Positions 1 through 9,087 of a DNA stretch of 64,000 bases are shown here, piece by piece; the stretch's first letter is position 1, and the number at the start of each line of letters is the position of its first letter. The stretch is from Streptomyces sp. A012304 (GTDB taxonomy: Bacteria > Actinomycetota > Actinomycetes > Streptomycetales > Streptomycetaceae): positions 1 through 64,000 of the forward strand of contig NZ_BQUN01000097.1 of NCBI RefSeq assembly GCF_026008495.1, given 5' to 3'. A program made the position numbers and the translations under genes. The notes beneath the pieces were generated by a model that worked only from the letters and a program-made list of their open reading frames with translations, ran no database searches and was not told the DNA's origin.

Positions 1-19
1 GCGGCCGGCCCCCCCGGTC

Positions 20-57
20 CCGGGCCGCCCGCCGCGTCAGCACGGCGGGCGGCCCGG
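20..57 (-). terminator. Hairpin terminator of the GCS2-family ligase gene
   Basis: A perfect 15-bp G+C stem (20-34 with 43-57) encloses the 8-nt loop CGTCAGCA. It begins four bases past the stop codon of the leftward gene at 61-1539. Like most Streptomyces terminators it has no U-tract. Confidence 0.8.
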
Positions 58-60
58 CCG

Positions 61-1539
61 TCAGTCCACCGGCCAGGTGTGGGCCGGGGCGTTGAGATGC
101 ATGTAGTCCATGTACAGCTGCGTCATCCGCCGCAGCGCCTCCTGCCGGCCCGTCGACGTGGCCGTTTCCACGTGATGGACCATCTCCTTCTGCCACAGCG
201 CCCCGTTGCGGCCCGCGACACAGCGCTGCTCGATGATGCCGAGCAGCGGCTCCCGCCAGGCCGCGTCCATGCCGGAGCGCTCCAGGCCCCGGTGCGCCAG
301 CGGCAGCAGTCGCCGCAGGACCAGCTCCGGGGCCGGCACCTCGCCCATCCCCGGCCAGTACAGCCGGGCCTCGATGCCGTGCCGCGCCGCCGTGTGCAGG
401 TTGTCCTCGGCGGCCGAGAAGGACATCCGTGACCACACCGGCCGTTCCTCCTCCACCAGAGCGCGGGTGAGCCCGTAGTAGAGGGCGCCGTTGGCGAGGG
501 TGTCGGCGACGGTCGGGCCGGCGGGCAGCACCCGGTTCTCCACCCGCACATGGGGCTTGTCGTGGGCGACGGCGTAGACCGGACGGTTCCAGCGGTAGAT
601 CGTCCCGTTGTGCAGCGTGAGCTCGCCCAGCTCGGGGATGTCGCCGCGGTCCAGCGTCTCCGCCGGGTCCTGCTCGTCGCACAGCGGCAACAGCGCCGGG
701 AAGTAGCGCAGGTTCTCCTCGAAGAGGTCGAAGACGCTGTTGATCCACCGCTCCCCGAACCACACCCGGGGCCGCACCCCCTGCACCTTGATCTCCTGCG
801 GGCGGGTGTCGGTGGCCTGCTCGAACAGCGGGACCCGGGTCTCGTGCCACAGCTCCTTGCCGAAGAGGAACGGCGAGTTGGCCGCCAGCGCGACCTGGAC
901 GCCCGCGATCGCCTGCGCCGCGTTCCAGTAGGCGGCGAACTCCTCCGGGGACACCTGGAGATGGAACTGCGTGCTGGTGCACGCCGCTTCCGGTGTGATC
1001 GTGTCGGCGTAGGTCCGCAACCGGTCGACACCGTCCACCTCGATCCGCAGGTCCTCGCCCCGCGAGGCGAAGATCTGGTCGTTGAGCAGCCGGTAGCGCG
1101 GGTTCTCCGACAGCGCCGTCTCGTCGACGTCCTCCTGCCGCAGCGTGGGCAGGATGCCGATCATGATCAGCCGGGCACCGACCGACCGGGCACGCGCCTC
1201 GGCGTGGTTCAGCGCGGCACGGATCTCCGACTCCCAGGAGTCCGGGCCGCCCTCCGTCAGCCGGCGGGGCGGGATGTTGATCTCCAGATTGAACCGGCCC
1301 AGCTCGGTGGACCAGGCGGGATCGGCGATCGCCTCCAGGACGTCGCTGTTGCGCATCGCCGGTCTCGCCTCGTCGTCGACGAGGTTCAGCTCGATCTCCA
1401 GGCCGACCCGGGGCCGCTCCGACTCGAACCGCGCCTCACGCAGCATCTGCGCGAGCGTCTCCAGGCACTGCTGCATCTTGATCCGGTACCGCCGGCGGTC
1501 CTCACGGGTGAAGACCATCGCCGGCACGTCCCGTCCCAT
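61..1539 (-). CDS. Glutamate-cysteine ligase family protein (GCS2-type carboxylate-amine ligase)
   Basis: This 492-aa protein belongs to the GCS2-type glutamate-cysteine ligase family, whose members join an amino acid amine to a glutamate carboxylate using ATP. The family hallmarks are visible: the N-terminal VGLEIELNLVD segment (acidic Mg-ATP ligands), the RFNLEINIPPR strand, the STQFHLQVSPEEF block and the RVENRVLPAGPTVAD loop. The start is ATG 1539 because a GGGAGG Shine-Dalgarno sequence lies five bases upstream; the open frame continues upstream to 1602 without a better signal. The gene stands alone and is followed by a strong terminator. Actinobacteria use related ligases for gamma-glutamylcysteine, for the EgtA step of ergothioneine synthesis and in cofactor or natural-product pathways. 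No ergothioneine genes are adjacent, so the exact substrate cannot be read from context. Confidence 0.85.
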   Translation of the reverse strand: MGRDVPAMVFTREDRRRYRIKMQQCLETLAQMLREARFESERPRVGLEIELNLVDDEARPAMRNSDVLEAIADPAWSTELGRFNLEINIPPRRLTEGGPDSWESEIRAALNHAEARARSVGARLIMIGILPTLRQEDVDETALSENPRYRLLNDQIFASRGEDLRIEVDGVDRLRTYADTITPEAACTSTQFHLQVSPEEFAAYWNAAQAIAGVQVALAANSPFLFGKELWHETRVPLFEQATDTRPQEIKVQGVRPRVWFGERWINSVFDLFEENLRYFPALLPLCDEQDPAETLDRGDIPELGELTLHNGTIYRWNRPVYAVAHDKPHVRVENRVLPAGPTVADTLANGALYYGLTRALVEEERPVWSRMSFSAAEDNLHTAARHGIEARLYWPGMGEVPAPELVLRRLLPLAHRGLERSGMDAAWREPLLGIIEQRCVAGRNGALWQKEMVHHVETATSTGRQEALRRMTQLYMDYMHLNAPAHTWPVD

Positions 1540-1674
1540 GGGCCCTCCCGGAGTCGTCCTCCTCGGCCACTCGGACCCCTCACACCTCCAGGGTCGCACC
1601 ACCTCGGGGGCCGGCCAAACGGCGGCCGACCGCCCCGCGCCGACGACTCCGCTCCGACGGCCGAGGTGCCCGGC

Positions 1675-1962
1675 TCACGCCTGGTACGGCTGCTGCGGCT
1701 GCCCGTACGGCTGCCCGCCCTGGCCGCTCGCGGCCTGGATCTGCAGCTGCTCCGCCTGCTCCTTGCCCACCTTCTGCTCGGCGCCGCAGAACGTGCACTG
1801 CGTCATGTACTTCGTGGAGATCGGGAACAGCGGTATGAAGAACAGGGTGAACTTCGTGACGCGCTTGCGGAGCGCGTGCGCGGACGGGTTGCGGCAGTGA
1901 CCGCAGACCAGCGTCAGCATGGCGAGTTGGTAGAGATAGCCCTTGGTGCCGAAGATGATCAT
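1675..1962 (-). CDS. Small zinc-ribbon protein with a hydrophobic segment
   Basis: The 95-aa product carries two CxxC knuckles (C20-GH-C23 and C56-TF-C59) separated by a strongly hydrophobic stretch at about residues 38-50, so the two halves of a zinc ribbon flank a short membrane-seeking segment. The tail (70-95) is rich in Gln, Gly, Pro and Tyr and looks disordered. An AAGGAA ribosome binding site precedes ATG 1962. Such zinc-ribbon proteins are common in Streptomyces and have no established role. The gene is divergent from the exported jelly-roll protein at 2064, with about 100 bp between them for both promoters. Nothing in the sequence points to a partner. Confidence 0.75.
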   Translation of the reverse strand: MIIFGTKGYLYQLAMLTLVCGHCRNPSAHALRKRVTKFTLFFIPLFPISTKYMTQCTFCGAEQKVGKEQAEQLQIQAASGQGGQPYGQPQQPYQA

Positions 1963-2063
1963 GACGCGGGTTCCTTTCGGGTCGGTACCTGTCGAGTACC
2001 CGGCCCTGCGGTGACGGGACCACCTATGTGATCCCTGGGGCGGATGTTGCAGACTGTACTTTC

Positions 2064-2843
2064 ATGACACGCATGAGGAAGATCGCAGCCTCGCTGTTAG
2101 CCGCCTCGGCCGCGCTGCTCGCGATACCCCCTACCGCCTCAGCAACCCCCTCCCCGCACGGTCCCTTCGTCCGGGAGACCTTCGACCGCCTCCCCCTCGG
2201 CCCCGTCACCGCGGGCCGCGGCTGGACCGCCGACACCTCCGACGGTTCGCTGACCGTCGTCCCCAGCACCACCGGCCGCGGCCGTGAACTGGCGCTCCGC
2301 ACGGAAGGCAATGGCCGCGCCTTCCTCGTCCTGTCCGGCCTCGCACCCGCCGGGAACAGTTTCTGGGCCCGGCTGCGGGTGCGCGTGGACCGGTTCCCCA
2401 CGGCCCCCGACTGGGCGCACTGGACACTCGCCGAGGCCTCCGGCTCCGACACCCCCACCCTGGTACGACCGCTGGGCGGGCAGTACGTGCCCACCGAGCG
2501 GGCCAACTTCTTCGGCGTCGGCTCCGACCTCGGGCCCACCGGCGACTGGACGGCCTGGAAGACCTCCGCGCCCGCCACCGGGGGGACCTGGAGCTGCGTC
2601 GAGTTCCACCTCGACGCCACGGACAACCGCGTCACCGTCTACCTGGACGGCGAGGAGCGGTCCGACCTGACGGTCTCCACCAAGGAACACGGCGGCGCGG
2701 CCGGCGACTTCGTCTTCCCCCGCTTCGACACGCTCAAGCTGGGATGGCAGCTCTACCAGGCCGACCCCACCCCCTCCTCGTACGAGGTCCGCATGGACGA
2801 CGTGGCCCTGAGCGGCAAGCGCGTGGGCGGGTGCGCCTCATGA
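2064..2843 (+). CDS. Secreted jelly-roll (Cip1-like/concanavalin-fold) protein
   Basis: The product is 259 aa. A Sec signal peptide (MTRMRKIAASLLAASAALLA, cut near TASA-TP) precedes a single beta-rich domain with the pattern of a concanavalin-like sandwich: ETFDRLPLGPV near the start, WARLRVRVDRFP, WSCVEFHLDATDNRVTVYLDG and a closing VRMDDVALSGKRVGGC strand. This resembles Cip1-type and polysaccharide-lyase-like proteins that bind or cut plant polysaccharide, but no catalytic residue can be assigned. A second in-frame ATG at 2073 would remove only three residues. The stop codon overlaps the ATG of the following hydrolase (ATGA at 2840), so the two exported proteins are translationally coupled and probably act on the same extracellular material. 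Confidence 0.65.
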   Translation: MTRMRKIAASLLAASAALLAIPPTASATPSPHGPFVRETFDRLPLGPVTAGRGWTADTSDGSLTVVPSTTGRGRELALRTEGNGRAFLVLSGLAPAGNSFWARLRVRVDRFPTAPDWAHWTLAEASGSDTPTLVRPLGGQYVPTERANFFGVGSDLGPTGDWTAWKTSAPATGGTWSCVEFHLDATDNRVTVYLDGEERSDLTVSTKEHGGAAGDFVFPRFDTLKLGWQLYQADPTPSSYEVRMDDVALSGKRVGGCAS

Positions 2844-4210
2844 CCGGGAGACTGCCGCGCAGAGCGGTACTGGGCGGGATCGCCGGCGCCCTCGCCCTGA
2901 CCGCCACGGCGACCGCACCCGCCCCCGCCGCCGGGGCAGGGCGCCGCGGCCGCGAGCCGTACGTCCCGCTGACGGTGGGCGCCGGGGGCGGTCCGGCCGG
3001 GACGGACCGGGTCCATGTCCTCAAGATCGGGCCGGACTCGGCGCCCACCGTGCTGGTGCTGGTCCCGGGGATGTTCGGGGCCGCCAACGACTTCCGGCTG
3101 CTCGCCCGGGATCTCGTCGCCGCCGTGCCCGGTGTGCAGGTGTGGGCGTTCGACCGGCGCGAGGAGAACCTCGCCGACCGCTCCGGGTTCGCCACCGCCG
3201 ACCCGGTCGCGTACTACCTCGACGGTCACTACCGCTCCCAGGACCCCGCCGCCTCGGCGTTCGCCGCCCGCTGGGGCCTCGCCCGCACCCTGGACGACCT
3301 GCGCACGGTCGTGCGGGCCGCCGCCGACGGAGGCCGGCGGCGGGTGGTGCTCGGCGGCCACTCCTGGGGCGCGACCACCGCCATGACGTACGCCGCCTGG
3401 GACTTCGACGGCCGTCCCGGCCACCGGGACCTCACGGCCCTCGTCCTGATCGACGGCGGTGTGCGCGGGGCGTTCGCGGGCACCGGGCAGCCGGTGCGCA
3501 ACTCGCCGGAGGAGGTGCGCGAACGGCTCGCGGCCATCGACGGCGGCGCGGTCTTCGACATGACGCTGAGCGCCGTCGGGCTGGGCGCCCGGGCCGAGAG
3601 CACCCAGATCTGGTACCAGCTCGCCGGCTGGTACGCCCACCGAGACCCCGACGGCCGCTCGGTCCTCCAGCCCCGGATGCCCGACGTGCTGCGACCGGCG
3701 GTCCCGGTCACCAACGCCGGTCTGCTGGGCACCCTGGTGGACGCCGGGTTCGGCTGGCCCAACGACATCAGCGTCCACTCCGGGCACCTCGCGGACAGCG
3801 GGGACGTACGCGGGTGGGTCGACACCGGCATCACCCCTCTCGGCCGGGTCGCCACCGCCTACGCGGGCGGCCCCGAGCCGGCCGTGTGGGAGTGGTACTG
3901 GCCGGCCCGGCTGTCGGTGGACCTCGACGTCGTCGATCCCTACGCCGACACCGACCTGGCGCGCTCGCTGGGCCTGCGGCTGCGGCACACCGCGGACCTG
4001 GACGTTCCCCTGTACGCCTTCCAGACGAGCTACGCCCAGGGGACGATCGTGTCGGCCGCCCGCGAGGTCGTCGCGAACTCCCGTGTCCCTTACGCGGCTT
4101 ACGAGACGGACAACGGGATGAACCACCTCGATCCGCTGTTCGCCGCGCCGTCGCACAACACCCTCACCCGCACGCTCGTACCGTTCCTCACCGGAGCGCT
4201 ACTCGCCTGA
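2840..4210 (+). CDS. Exported alpha/beta hydrolase
   Basis: The 456-aa protein starts with a Tat-like signal (RLPRRAVLGGIAGALALTA, cleavage near AAG-AG). It contains an alpha/beta-hydrolase core: an oxyanion strand VLVPGMFGAANDF, the nucleophile elbow GGHSWGAT with Ser175, and a C-terminal NGMNHLDPL histidine. The long segment between elbow and histidine suggests a large lid. Substrate is unknown; an esterase acting on acylated or feruloylated polysaccharide would suit its coupling to the jelly-roll protein but is only inference. The start overlaps the upstream stop (ATGA). The last 12 bases overlap the 3' end of the convergent GH43 gene, leaving no room for a terminator between them. Confidence 0.75.
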   Translation: MTGRLPRRAVLGGIAGALALTATATAPAPAAGAGRRGREPYVPLTVGAGGGPAGTDRVHVLKIGPDSAPTVLVLVPGMFGAANDFRLLARDLVAAVPGVQVWAFDRREENLADRSGFATADPVAYYLDGHYRSQDPAASAFAARWGLARTLDDLRTVVRAAADGGRRRVVLGGHSWGATTAMTYAAWDFDGRPGHRDLTALVLIDGGVRGAFAGTGQPVRNSPEEVRERLAAIDGGAVFDMTLSAVGLGARAESTQIWYQLAGWYAHRDPDGRSVLQPRMPDVLRPAVPVTNAGLLGTLVDAGFGWPNDISVHSGHLADSGDVRGWVDTGITPLGRVATAYAGGPEPAVWEWYWPARLSVDLDVVDPYADTDLARSLGLRLRHTADLDVPLYAFQTSYAQGTIVSAAREVVANSRVPYAAYETDNGMNHLDPLFAAPSHNTLTRTLVPFLTGALLA

Positions 4211-5692
4211 GGGGGCGGTCAGGGGAACTCCGAGGGCCACCGGGGTGCCGAAGTTCGGCGTGCCGTCCGCGTTCCATGTGAACTTCTGCGCCCTGGTGGA
4301 ACGGTTCATGTCACAGCCGCCGCTCGCGGAGCTGTTGGCGTGGTAGACGATCCAGTCCTCGGTCCCGTCCGGCGACTTGAAGAAGCCGTTGTGACCGGGG
4401 CCGTACACGCCGTTGGCGTTGGACCGCTGGAAGACCGGGTTCGGGGACTTCACCCAGGAGGAGGAGCTCAGCGGGTCGCCGCCGTTGTAGGTGAGCATGC
4501 CGAGCTTGTAGTCGGGCGTGGAGCAGTGGCTGGCGGAGTAGACGATGAACGTCCTGCCGTTCCGCTGGAGCACCTCGGCGCCCTCGTTCACCGCGCCGCC
4601 CACCGTCTCCCAGCTGTAGGTGGGGGTGGACAGCACCCGGCGGGTGCCGCTCGCCGTCCACGGGTTGGACAGCGGCCGGATGAACATCGGCTGTGAGCCG
4701 TTGTAGAAGGTGCCGAGCAGATAGAGCTTGCCGTTCAGCTGGAGGATGCCCGGGTCCAGTTCCCAGGTGTTGTCCTGGGTGGGGTCGAGCAGGTCGGCCT
4801 TGAAGGTGTAGGGCCCCATCGGGTCGAGGCCGGCGCTCTCCAGGACGTGGATCCGCTGCGTGCCCAGGTCGAACGGCTCCCGCCCGGCCGTGTAGTAGAA
4901 GTACCACCGCTTGCCGTTGGGCCCGTCGAGCAGATGGAACTCCGGGGCCCACATGGTGCCCGCGCCGTTGGGCCGGGTCAGGTTGAAGACCACCTGCTCG
5001 GGGGCGGTGGCGAGGCCCGCCAGGGTGCTGGACTTGCGCATGGTGACCGTCGAGTTCCAGGTCGTGGTGGCGAGGTAGTAGTACCCGTCGTGGTACGTCA
5101 GCCAGGGGTCGGGCCCTCGCTGGGCGATCGGGTTGGTGAAGGTGCCGGGGGTGGTGCCGCCGCCGGTGAAGGCGGGCAGCCGCCACACCCTGCCGTTCGC
5201 GGCGGAGCACGGCAGCTGCACCAGGCCGGTGTCCGAGGCCGACGAACCGCCGCTCGGCGTGACGCACTTGCCGGAGCTGACGGAGACCACGTTGAAGGTC
5301 TTGTCGGTGCCGCCGACCGACACCGGCACGAGCCGCCACCGCTGGTTGGTCCCGCCGTGGCAGGGCCACTGGATGATCGCCGCGTTGTCCGCGGTGGAGG
5401 CGCCGTGCACGTCGACGCACTGGCCGGACCGGGTGGTGATCGTGTACGTGTCGCTCGTCCCCTGGACCGGCGTGTGGGCGAAGCTCTGGTTCGCGTCGGA
5501 GGAGCAGGCGAAGGCGCGCAGCTGCGTGCCGTTGGCCGTCGAACCGCCGGGGAGATCGACGCAGTTGCCGCCGTTCTGGTTCACCGCCGTCGAGGTGAAC
5601 GCGACGGCGGCGGACGCGGGCGGCGCCACCAGGAAGGCGACCGCCAGGGTGAGCAGGGCGAGGAGCGCGGACAGGCATCTGGTCCGGGTCAT
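4199..5692 (-). CDS. Secreted GH43 glycosidase with N-terminal ricin-type lectin domain
   Basis: The 497-aa enzyme has a signal peptide (1-29), a ricin-B/CBM13 trefoil (about 30-173, with repeated CVD...W motifs) and a GH43 five-bladed propeller (about 185-497). GH43 enzymes are inverting arabinofuranosidases, arabinanases or xylosidases. The three expected acidic residues are visible: Asp195 in RGPDPW (base), Asp313 in ELDPGI (pKa modulator) and Glu370 or Glu373 in NEGAEV (acid). The ATG overlaps the stop of the upstream GH121-like gene (ATGA at 5689-5692), so both are made from one leftward transcript. In the bifidobacterial beta-arabinooligosaccharide locus a GH43 removes the terminal alpha-arabinose before the beta-specific enzymes act, and the same division of labour is likely here. 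The exact linkage needs assay. Confidence 0.85.
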   Translation of the reverse strand: MTRTRCLSALLALLTLAVAFLVAPPASAAVAFTSTAVNQNGGNCVDLPGGSTANGTQLRAFACSSDANQSFAHTPVQGTSDTYTITTRSGQCVDVHGASTADNAAIIQWPCHGGTNQRWRLVPVSVGGTDKTFNVVSVSSGKCVTPSGGSSASDTGLVQLPCSAANGRVWRLPAFTGGGTTPGTFTNPIAQRGPDPWLTYHDGYYYLATTTWNSTVTMRKSSTLAGLATAPEQVVFNLTRPNGAGTMWAPEFHLLDGPNGKRWYFYYTAGREPFDLGTQRIHVLESAGLDPMGPYTFKADLLDPTQDNTWELDPGILQLNGKLYLLGTFYNGSQPMFIRPLSNPWTASGTRRVLSTPTYSWETVGGAVNEGAEVLQRNGRTFIVYSASHCSTPDYKLGMLTYNGGDPLSSSSWVKSPNPVFQRSNANGVYGPGHNGFFKSPDGTEDWIVYHANSSASGGCDMNRSTRAQKFTWNADGTPNFGTPVALGVPLTAPSGE

Positions 5693-8600
5693 GGGCTGTA
5701 CACCTTCGTTTCGAGGAGACCGACGGAGTTGGTGCCGTTGCTGGTGAGCAGCACCCGCAGGCGCGTGGTGCTCGTGGCGTCGAAGGTGACGGTGTTGTAC
5801 TGGTTCTTCGCCAGCGGGTAGCCGCCGGCGCCGGGCACGTCGGCGTAGGCGCTGCCGGTCCAGTACTGGAGCTTCCAGGAGGCCGGCATGTCGATGCCCT
5901 GGTCGTCGTCGAAGAAGTACACCTCGGCCCGGTTCAGGGTCTTCGCCGTCGGCCAGGTCAGTTCGGCCCACTGCTGTCCGCTCTCCGGCCAGGTGCCCCA
6001 GCGCGGGTTCACGGTGTCGTTGGACGAGGGCGGGTCGATCCCGTCGTTGACCGCGGTGACGCTCTCCCAGGGGGAGGTGTACGACGCGGACGCCGTCGCG
6101 GACGTCGCCAGGTTGGCCGGCGGCTGCGCCCCGCCCCGGTGGTGGACGTCGACCTCGGTGAGGCCGGTCTTGGCCCCGGAGGCGTTGGTGGCCAGGATCC
6201 GCACGCGCTGCGCCTCGATCGCCGGGAACCGCACCAGGTTGTAGTTGGCGCGCGGTGCCGACGGACTCCTCGTCTGGCCCGGCACGTTCACCCAGCTGCC
6301 GCCGTTGAGGTACTGGACGGTGTACGCGGACGGCGCCCGGTACGTCGTACTGGCGGGACGGCTGTCCTTGAAGTACAGGCGCACCTCGTCGAAGGTGCGG
6401 GCGGTGCCGAAGTTCAGCTCGTACCAGTCCTGGGCGCCCGGCGAGCCGCCCGCGCCCCAGAAGGGCTCGTTGGTGGGCAGGCCGTCGACCGCGCCCGAGA
6501 CGCTGCTGCCGGAGCCGGTGTGGGAGGCGGTCACCGTCGCCCCGGAGGCCAGGTCGGCCAGGTCGGCGGTCAGGTCGACGCCCGCCTTGGCGAGCATGTC
6601 GACCATCCGGGGGCTGCTGTGCACCACCTGCGTCGGTGCCCGCAGCCCGGGGGCGGCCGTGCGGTGGGTGACCGTCCCGGCGGTGGTGACGTCACCGGTG
6701 GCCGGGTCCCAGGTGAAGGGCACCAGGGAGCCGACGGTGGCGACCCGGCCGCCGTTGACGTACATCGAGTAGCCCTCCGGGATGCCGGGGTAGCGGACCA
6801 CGCCGTCGGCCGGGTCGTCCCAGACGATGGACAGGTCGGCGCCCCGGTAGCGGAGGTTGTTGACGGTGAAGTGGGACCAGCCGATGTCGATGGGGGACAG
6901 CTCGACCTTCGCGTCGTTGCGCGGCCGCAGGCCGGCGACGTCCTCGATCACCGTCCAGTTGCTGCTGCCGAGGATGTTGTGGTGGATCCACGAGCGGTAG
7001 TTGACGGAGCTGCCGTTCCAGTCGGCCCAGAACTCGTTGGCGTCGGGCCACTGGGTGTTGCCGCCGACGTACTGCGCCCACGCGTTCCAGTAGAGGAGCT
7101 TCTTGTAGTCGGTCGGGTTCATCCACGCGTTGGGGTAGTTGCGCAGCACCGACGAGTACAGGCGGAACTGGACGGTGGAGTTGATGGTGGAGAAGTTGTT
7201 GGAGCCCGGCTCCCCGGCCTCGGCCGCCGCCTTCTTGTCGGCCTGGTTGGCCGTGTAGAAGGGGAACACCGGGTACTGGGCCGGGTCGTCGTACAGACGC
7301 AGGGCCTGCCGGTACGTCGCGGTGTTGGGGACGGCTCCGACGGAGAACGGGTAGTAGTTGTTGATCTCCTTCCAGGGCACCCACTCGTCGGTCGACTTCA
7401 GCCGGTGCTCGAACAGCTGCCGGTTCGGGTTCCACAGCACGTTGACGATGGCGTCCTTGATCTGCGTCGCGAGCGCGCGCATCTCGGTCGCCTTTGCCGT
7501 GTCGCCGGTCGCCTCGTAGGCCTGCGCGGCGGCGAGCGCGCCGCTGTACTGGTAGGCGGACTCGGCGCGGTCCATGTTCCCGGGCTTCCAGTGGAAGGAG
7601 ACCGCGTCGGCGTCGTTGCCGGTCAGGGCGCCCCAGTCGTACTCGATGAGCTTGTTGCCGTCGCGGTCGTAGTGGGCGAGCTGGCCCTTGACGTCTCCCT
7701 CGGCGTACCGGGCGAGGCTCCTGGCGATCGCCGGCTGGCCGCCGTGGATCTGGTAGCTCTTCCACGCCGCCTCGGCGATGTACTGCGTGTAGCTGTTGGA
7801 CCAGTTCTCCGGGTCGCCGGGGTTGTCCAGGAAACGTCCGCCCTTGGACGTCTGCCCGACGCTCAGCCAGTCGCCGAAGGCGTAGGAGGGGTCACGCAGG
7901 TACTTGAGGTCGTCGATGTGCATGGGCTGGGTGAGCGCGATCGCGTTGTTGTAGCCCAGGACGCCCTCGGTCGAGGTCGGGAACTGGAAGGTCTGCCCGG
8001 GGATGTCGGCGTCGAGGTGGTTGAAGCGCATCAGCCACCAGCGGTAGTAGATGTTCTTCTTGATCGCCGGCTCGGGCACGTCGATGTAGGGCACGTTCTG
8101 CGCCCACCACAGGTTGTAGGCCCTGACGTGGGTGGCGAACGCGGTCGCGGGGGAGTGGCCGGCGTAGGCGTTGTACTCGGTGAGCGAGGCGGGGATCTCG
8201 TCGGTGACGAAGCCCATCACCACCTTGGTGGTCACCGTCGCTCCGGGCGCGACCGTCACCGACCGGTTGAGCCCTCCGCCGGAGACGGTGAAACCGTCGC
8301 CGGTCAGGCGGGGGCGGAGGGTGGTCAGGTTGTTGTGGGCGTTGACCTGGCCGGTCAGCTCGCTGCCGGTGCCCGTGGTGGCGTAGGGCGACGTCGCCCG
8401 CACCTGGAGCGTCGTGGCGCTCGTGCCGTTGTTCTTGATCGACAGGTTGGTCACGGCGACGTTGTTGTCGGTGATGAACTTGGTCTGGTCGACCGTGACC
8501 GAACCGCTGGTGTGGACGCTCTTCCAGTGGCTGGGCGTCTGCCGGCGCTGGGCGACCTGTTCGGTGAAGGTGCCCGGGGTGATCGCGACGGTGTAGGCGC

Positions 8601-8940
8601 TGCTGCCGTCGACGCTCTCCCAGTAGGCGACCTTGCCGCCGAAGCCGAGCCGGGCGGGGTCGTGCTCCTTCATGAAGAGCGCGCGTCCGCGGCTCATCAG
8701 CCAGGGCCCGGCCGGGTCGTTGCCGGGGCGGGCCAGCAGGCGGTCCATCCAGAAGTCGGTCCCCGAACTCTCCGCGTCGTAGATCGCCCGCATCATGTCG
8801 TGCGGGGTGTGGGCGACGGGCGGTGCCGGGACGGCGGGCCCGCTGAACGTGGGGAACCCGATGGTCTGCGCGGCGGCGGCCGGGGTCACGGTGACCAGGG
8901 AACAGAGGATGAGCACGAGGGCGACGAGGAGGCGCTTCAT
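5689..8940 (-). CDS. Large secreted GH121-like enzyme (beta-L-arabinobiosidase-type) with F5/8 domains
   Basis: The 1083-aa protein has a signal peptide (1-24), a beta-rich N-terminal domain, an (alpha/alpha)6 barrel from about residue 280 to 660 and two C-terminal discoidin/CBM32-like domains (about 800-940 and 950-1083). The barrel carries the patterns YYRWWLMRFNHLDADIPG, FPTSTEGVLGYNNAIAL, WKEINNYYPF and FPFYTANQADK, typical of MGH1/GH63-like barrels. GH121 beta-L-arabinobiosidase (HypBA2) has this architecture and releases Ara-beta-1,2-Ara from hydroxyproline-linked oligosaccharides. The assignment rests on architecture and on the linked GH127, GH43 and GH146-like genes, so another arabinan-type specificity is possible. 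A close paralogue lies at 15444-19577. Start: ATG 8940 after GAGAGGGAG. Transcription comes from the promoter at 9021-9049. Confidence 0.7.
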   Translation of the reverse strand: MKRLLVALVLILCSLVTVTPAAAAQTIGFPTFSGPAVPAPPVAHTPHDMMRAIYDAESSGTDFWMDRLLARPGNDPAGPWLMSRGRALFMKEHDPARLGFGGKVAYWESVDGSSAYTVAITPGTFTEQVAQRRQTPSHWKSVHTSGSVTVDQTKFITDNNVAVTNLSIKNNGTSATTLQVRATSPYATTGTGSELTGQVNAHNNLTTLRPRLTGDGFTVSGGGLNRSVTVAPGATVTTKVVMGFVTDEIPASLTEYNAYAGHSPATAFATHVRAYNLWWAQNVPYIDVPEPAIKKNIYYRWWLMRFNHLDADIPGQTFQFPTSTEGVLGYNNAIALTQPMHIDDLKYLRDPSYAFGDWLSVGQTSKGGRFLDNPGDPENWSNSYTQYIAEAAWKSYQIHGGQPAIARSLARYAEGDVKGQLAHYDRDGNKLIEYDWGALTGNDADAVSFHWKPGNMDRAESAYQYSGALAAAQAYEATGDTAKATEMRALATQIKDAIVNVLWNPNRQLFEHRLKSTDEWVPWKEINNYYPFSVGAVPNTATYRQALRLYDDPAQYPVFPFYTANQADKKAAAEAGEPGSNNFSTINSTVQFRLYSSVLRNYPNAWMNPTDYKKLLYWNAWAQYVGGNTQWPDANEFWADWNGSSVNYRSWIHHNILGSSNWTVIEDVAGLRPRNDAKVELSPIDIGWSHFTVNNLRYRGADLSIVWDDPADGVVRYPGIPEGYSMYVNGGRVATVGSLVPFTWDPATGDVTTAGTVTHRTAAPGLRAPTQVVHSSPRMVDMLAKAGVDLTADLADLASGATVTASHTGSGSSVSGAVDGLPTNEPFWGAGGSPGAQDWYELNFGTARTFDEVRLYFKDSRPASTTYRAPSAYTVQYLNGGSWVNVPGQTRSPSAPRANYNLVRFPAIEAQRVRILATNASGAKTGLTEVDVHHRGGAQPPANLATSATASASYTSPWESVTAVNDGIDPPSSNDTVNPRWGTWPESGQQWAELTWPTAKTLNRAEVYFFDDDQGIDMPASWKLQYWTGSAYADVPGAGGYPLAKNQYNTVTFDATSTTRLRVLLTSNGTNSVGLLETKVYSP

Positions 8941-8996
8941 GAGGTGCTCCCTCTCCGGTTGACGGCAAGCGGATGTCATGCGCCTGACATGCGTAG

Positions 8997-9018
8997 GAAA
9001 CCGACCTAAAAGGTTTTC
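8997..9018 (-). promoter_or_regulatory. Candidate LacI operator of the GH121-GH43 operon
   Basis: Read on the minus strand this 22-nt element begins GAAAACCTTTTAGGT and ends GTTTC. It is an imperfect inverted repeat (GAAAC...GTTTTC arms around ACCT-AAA-AGGT) placed two bases after the -10 box, where a bound repressor would block transcription start. A very similar element sits in the same position at 10269-10290 in front of the ABC operon. The LacI gene lies between the two promoters. Confidence 0.6.
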
Positions 9019-9020
9019 GC

Positions 9021-9049
9021 AACGTAGGAGCGAGCTGATGAAGTGTCAA
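9021..9049 (-). promoter_or_regulatory. Sigma-70-type promoter of the GH121-GH43 operon
   Basis: On the minus strand, TTGACA (9049-9044) and TACGTT (9026-9021) are separated by exactly 17 bp. The -35 box is a perfect consensus, unusual for Streptomyces, and suggests a strong vegetative promoter that depends on a repressor for control. Confidence 0.7.
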
Positions 9050-9087
9050 GGGAGGGCGGTGGCACCCGAGGGCGCCGACCGTCGGGT

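Noticed and set aside
6139..9009. A 956-codon plus-strand open frame opposite the GH121-like gene
   Set aside because: Its Val/Gly/Arg-rich composition and lack of motifs mark it as the antisense shadow of the real leftward gene.
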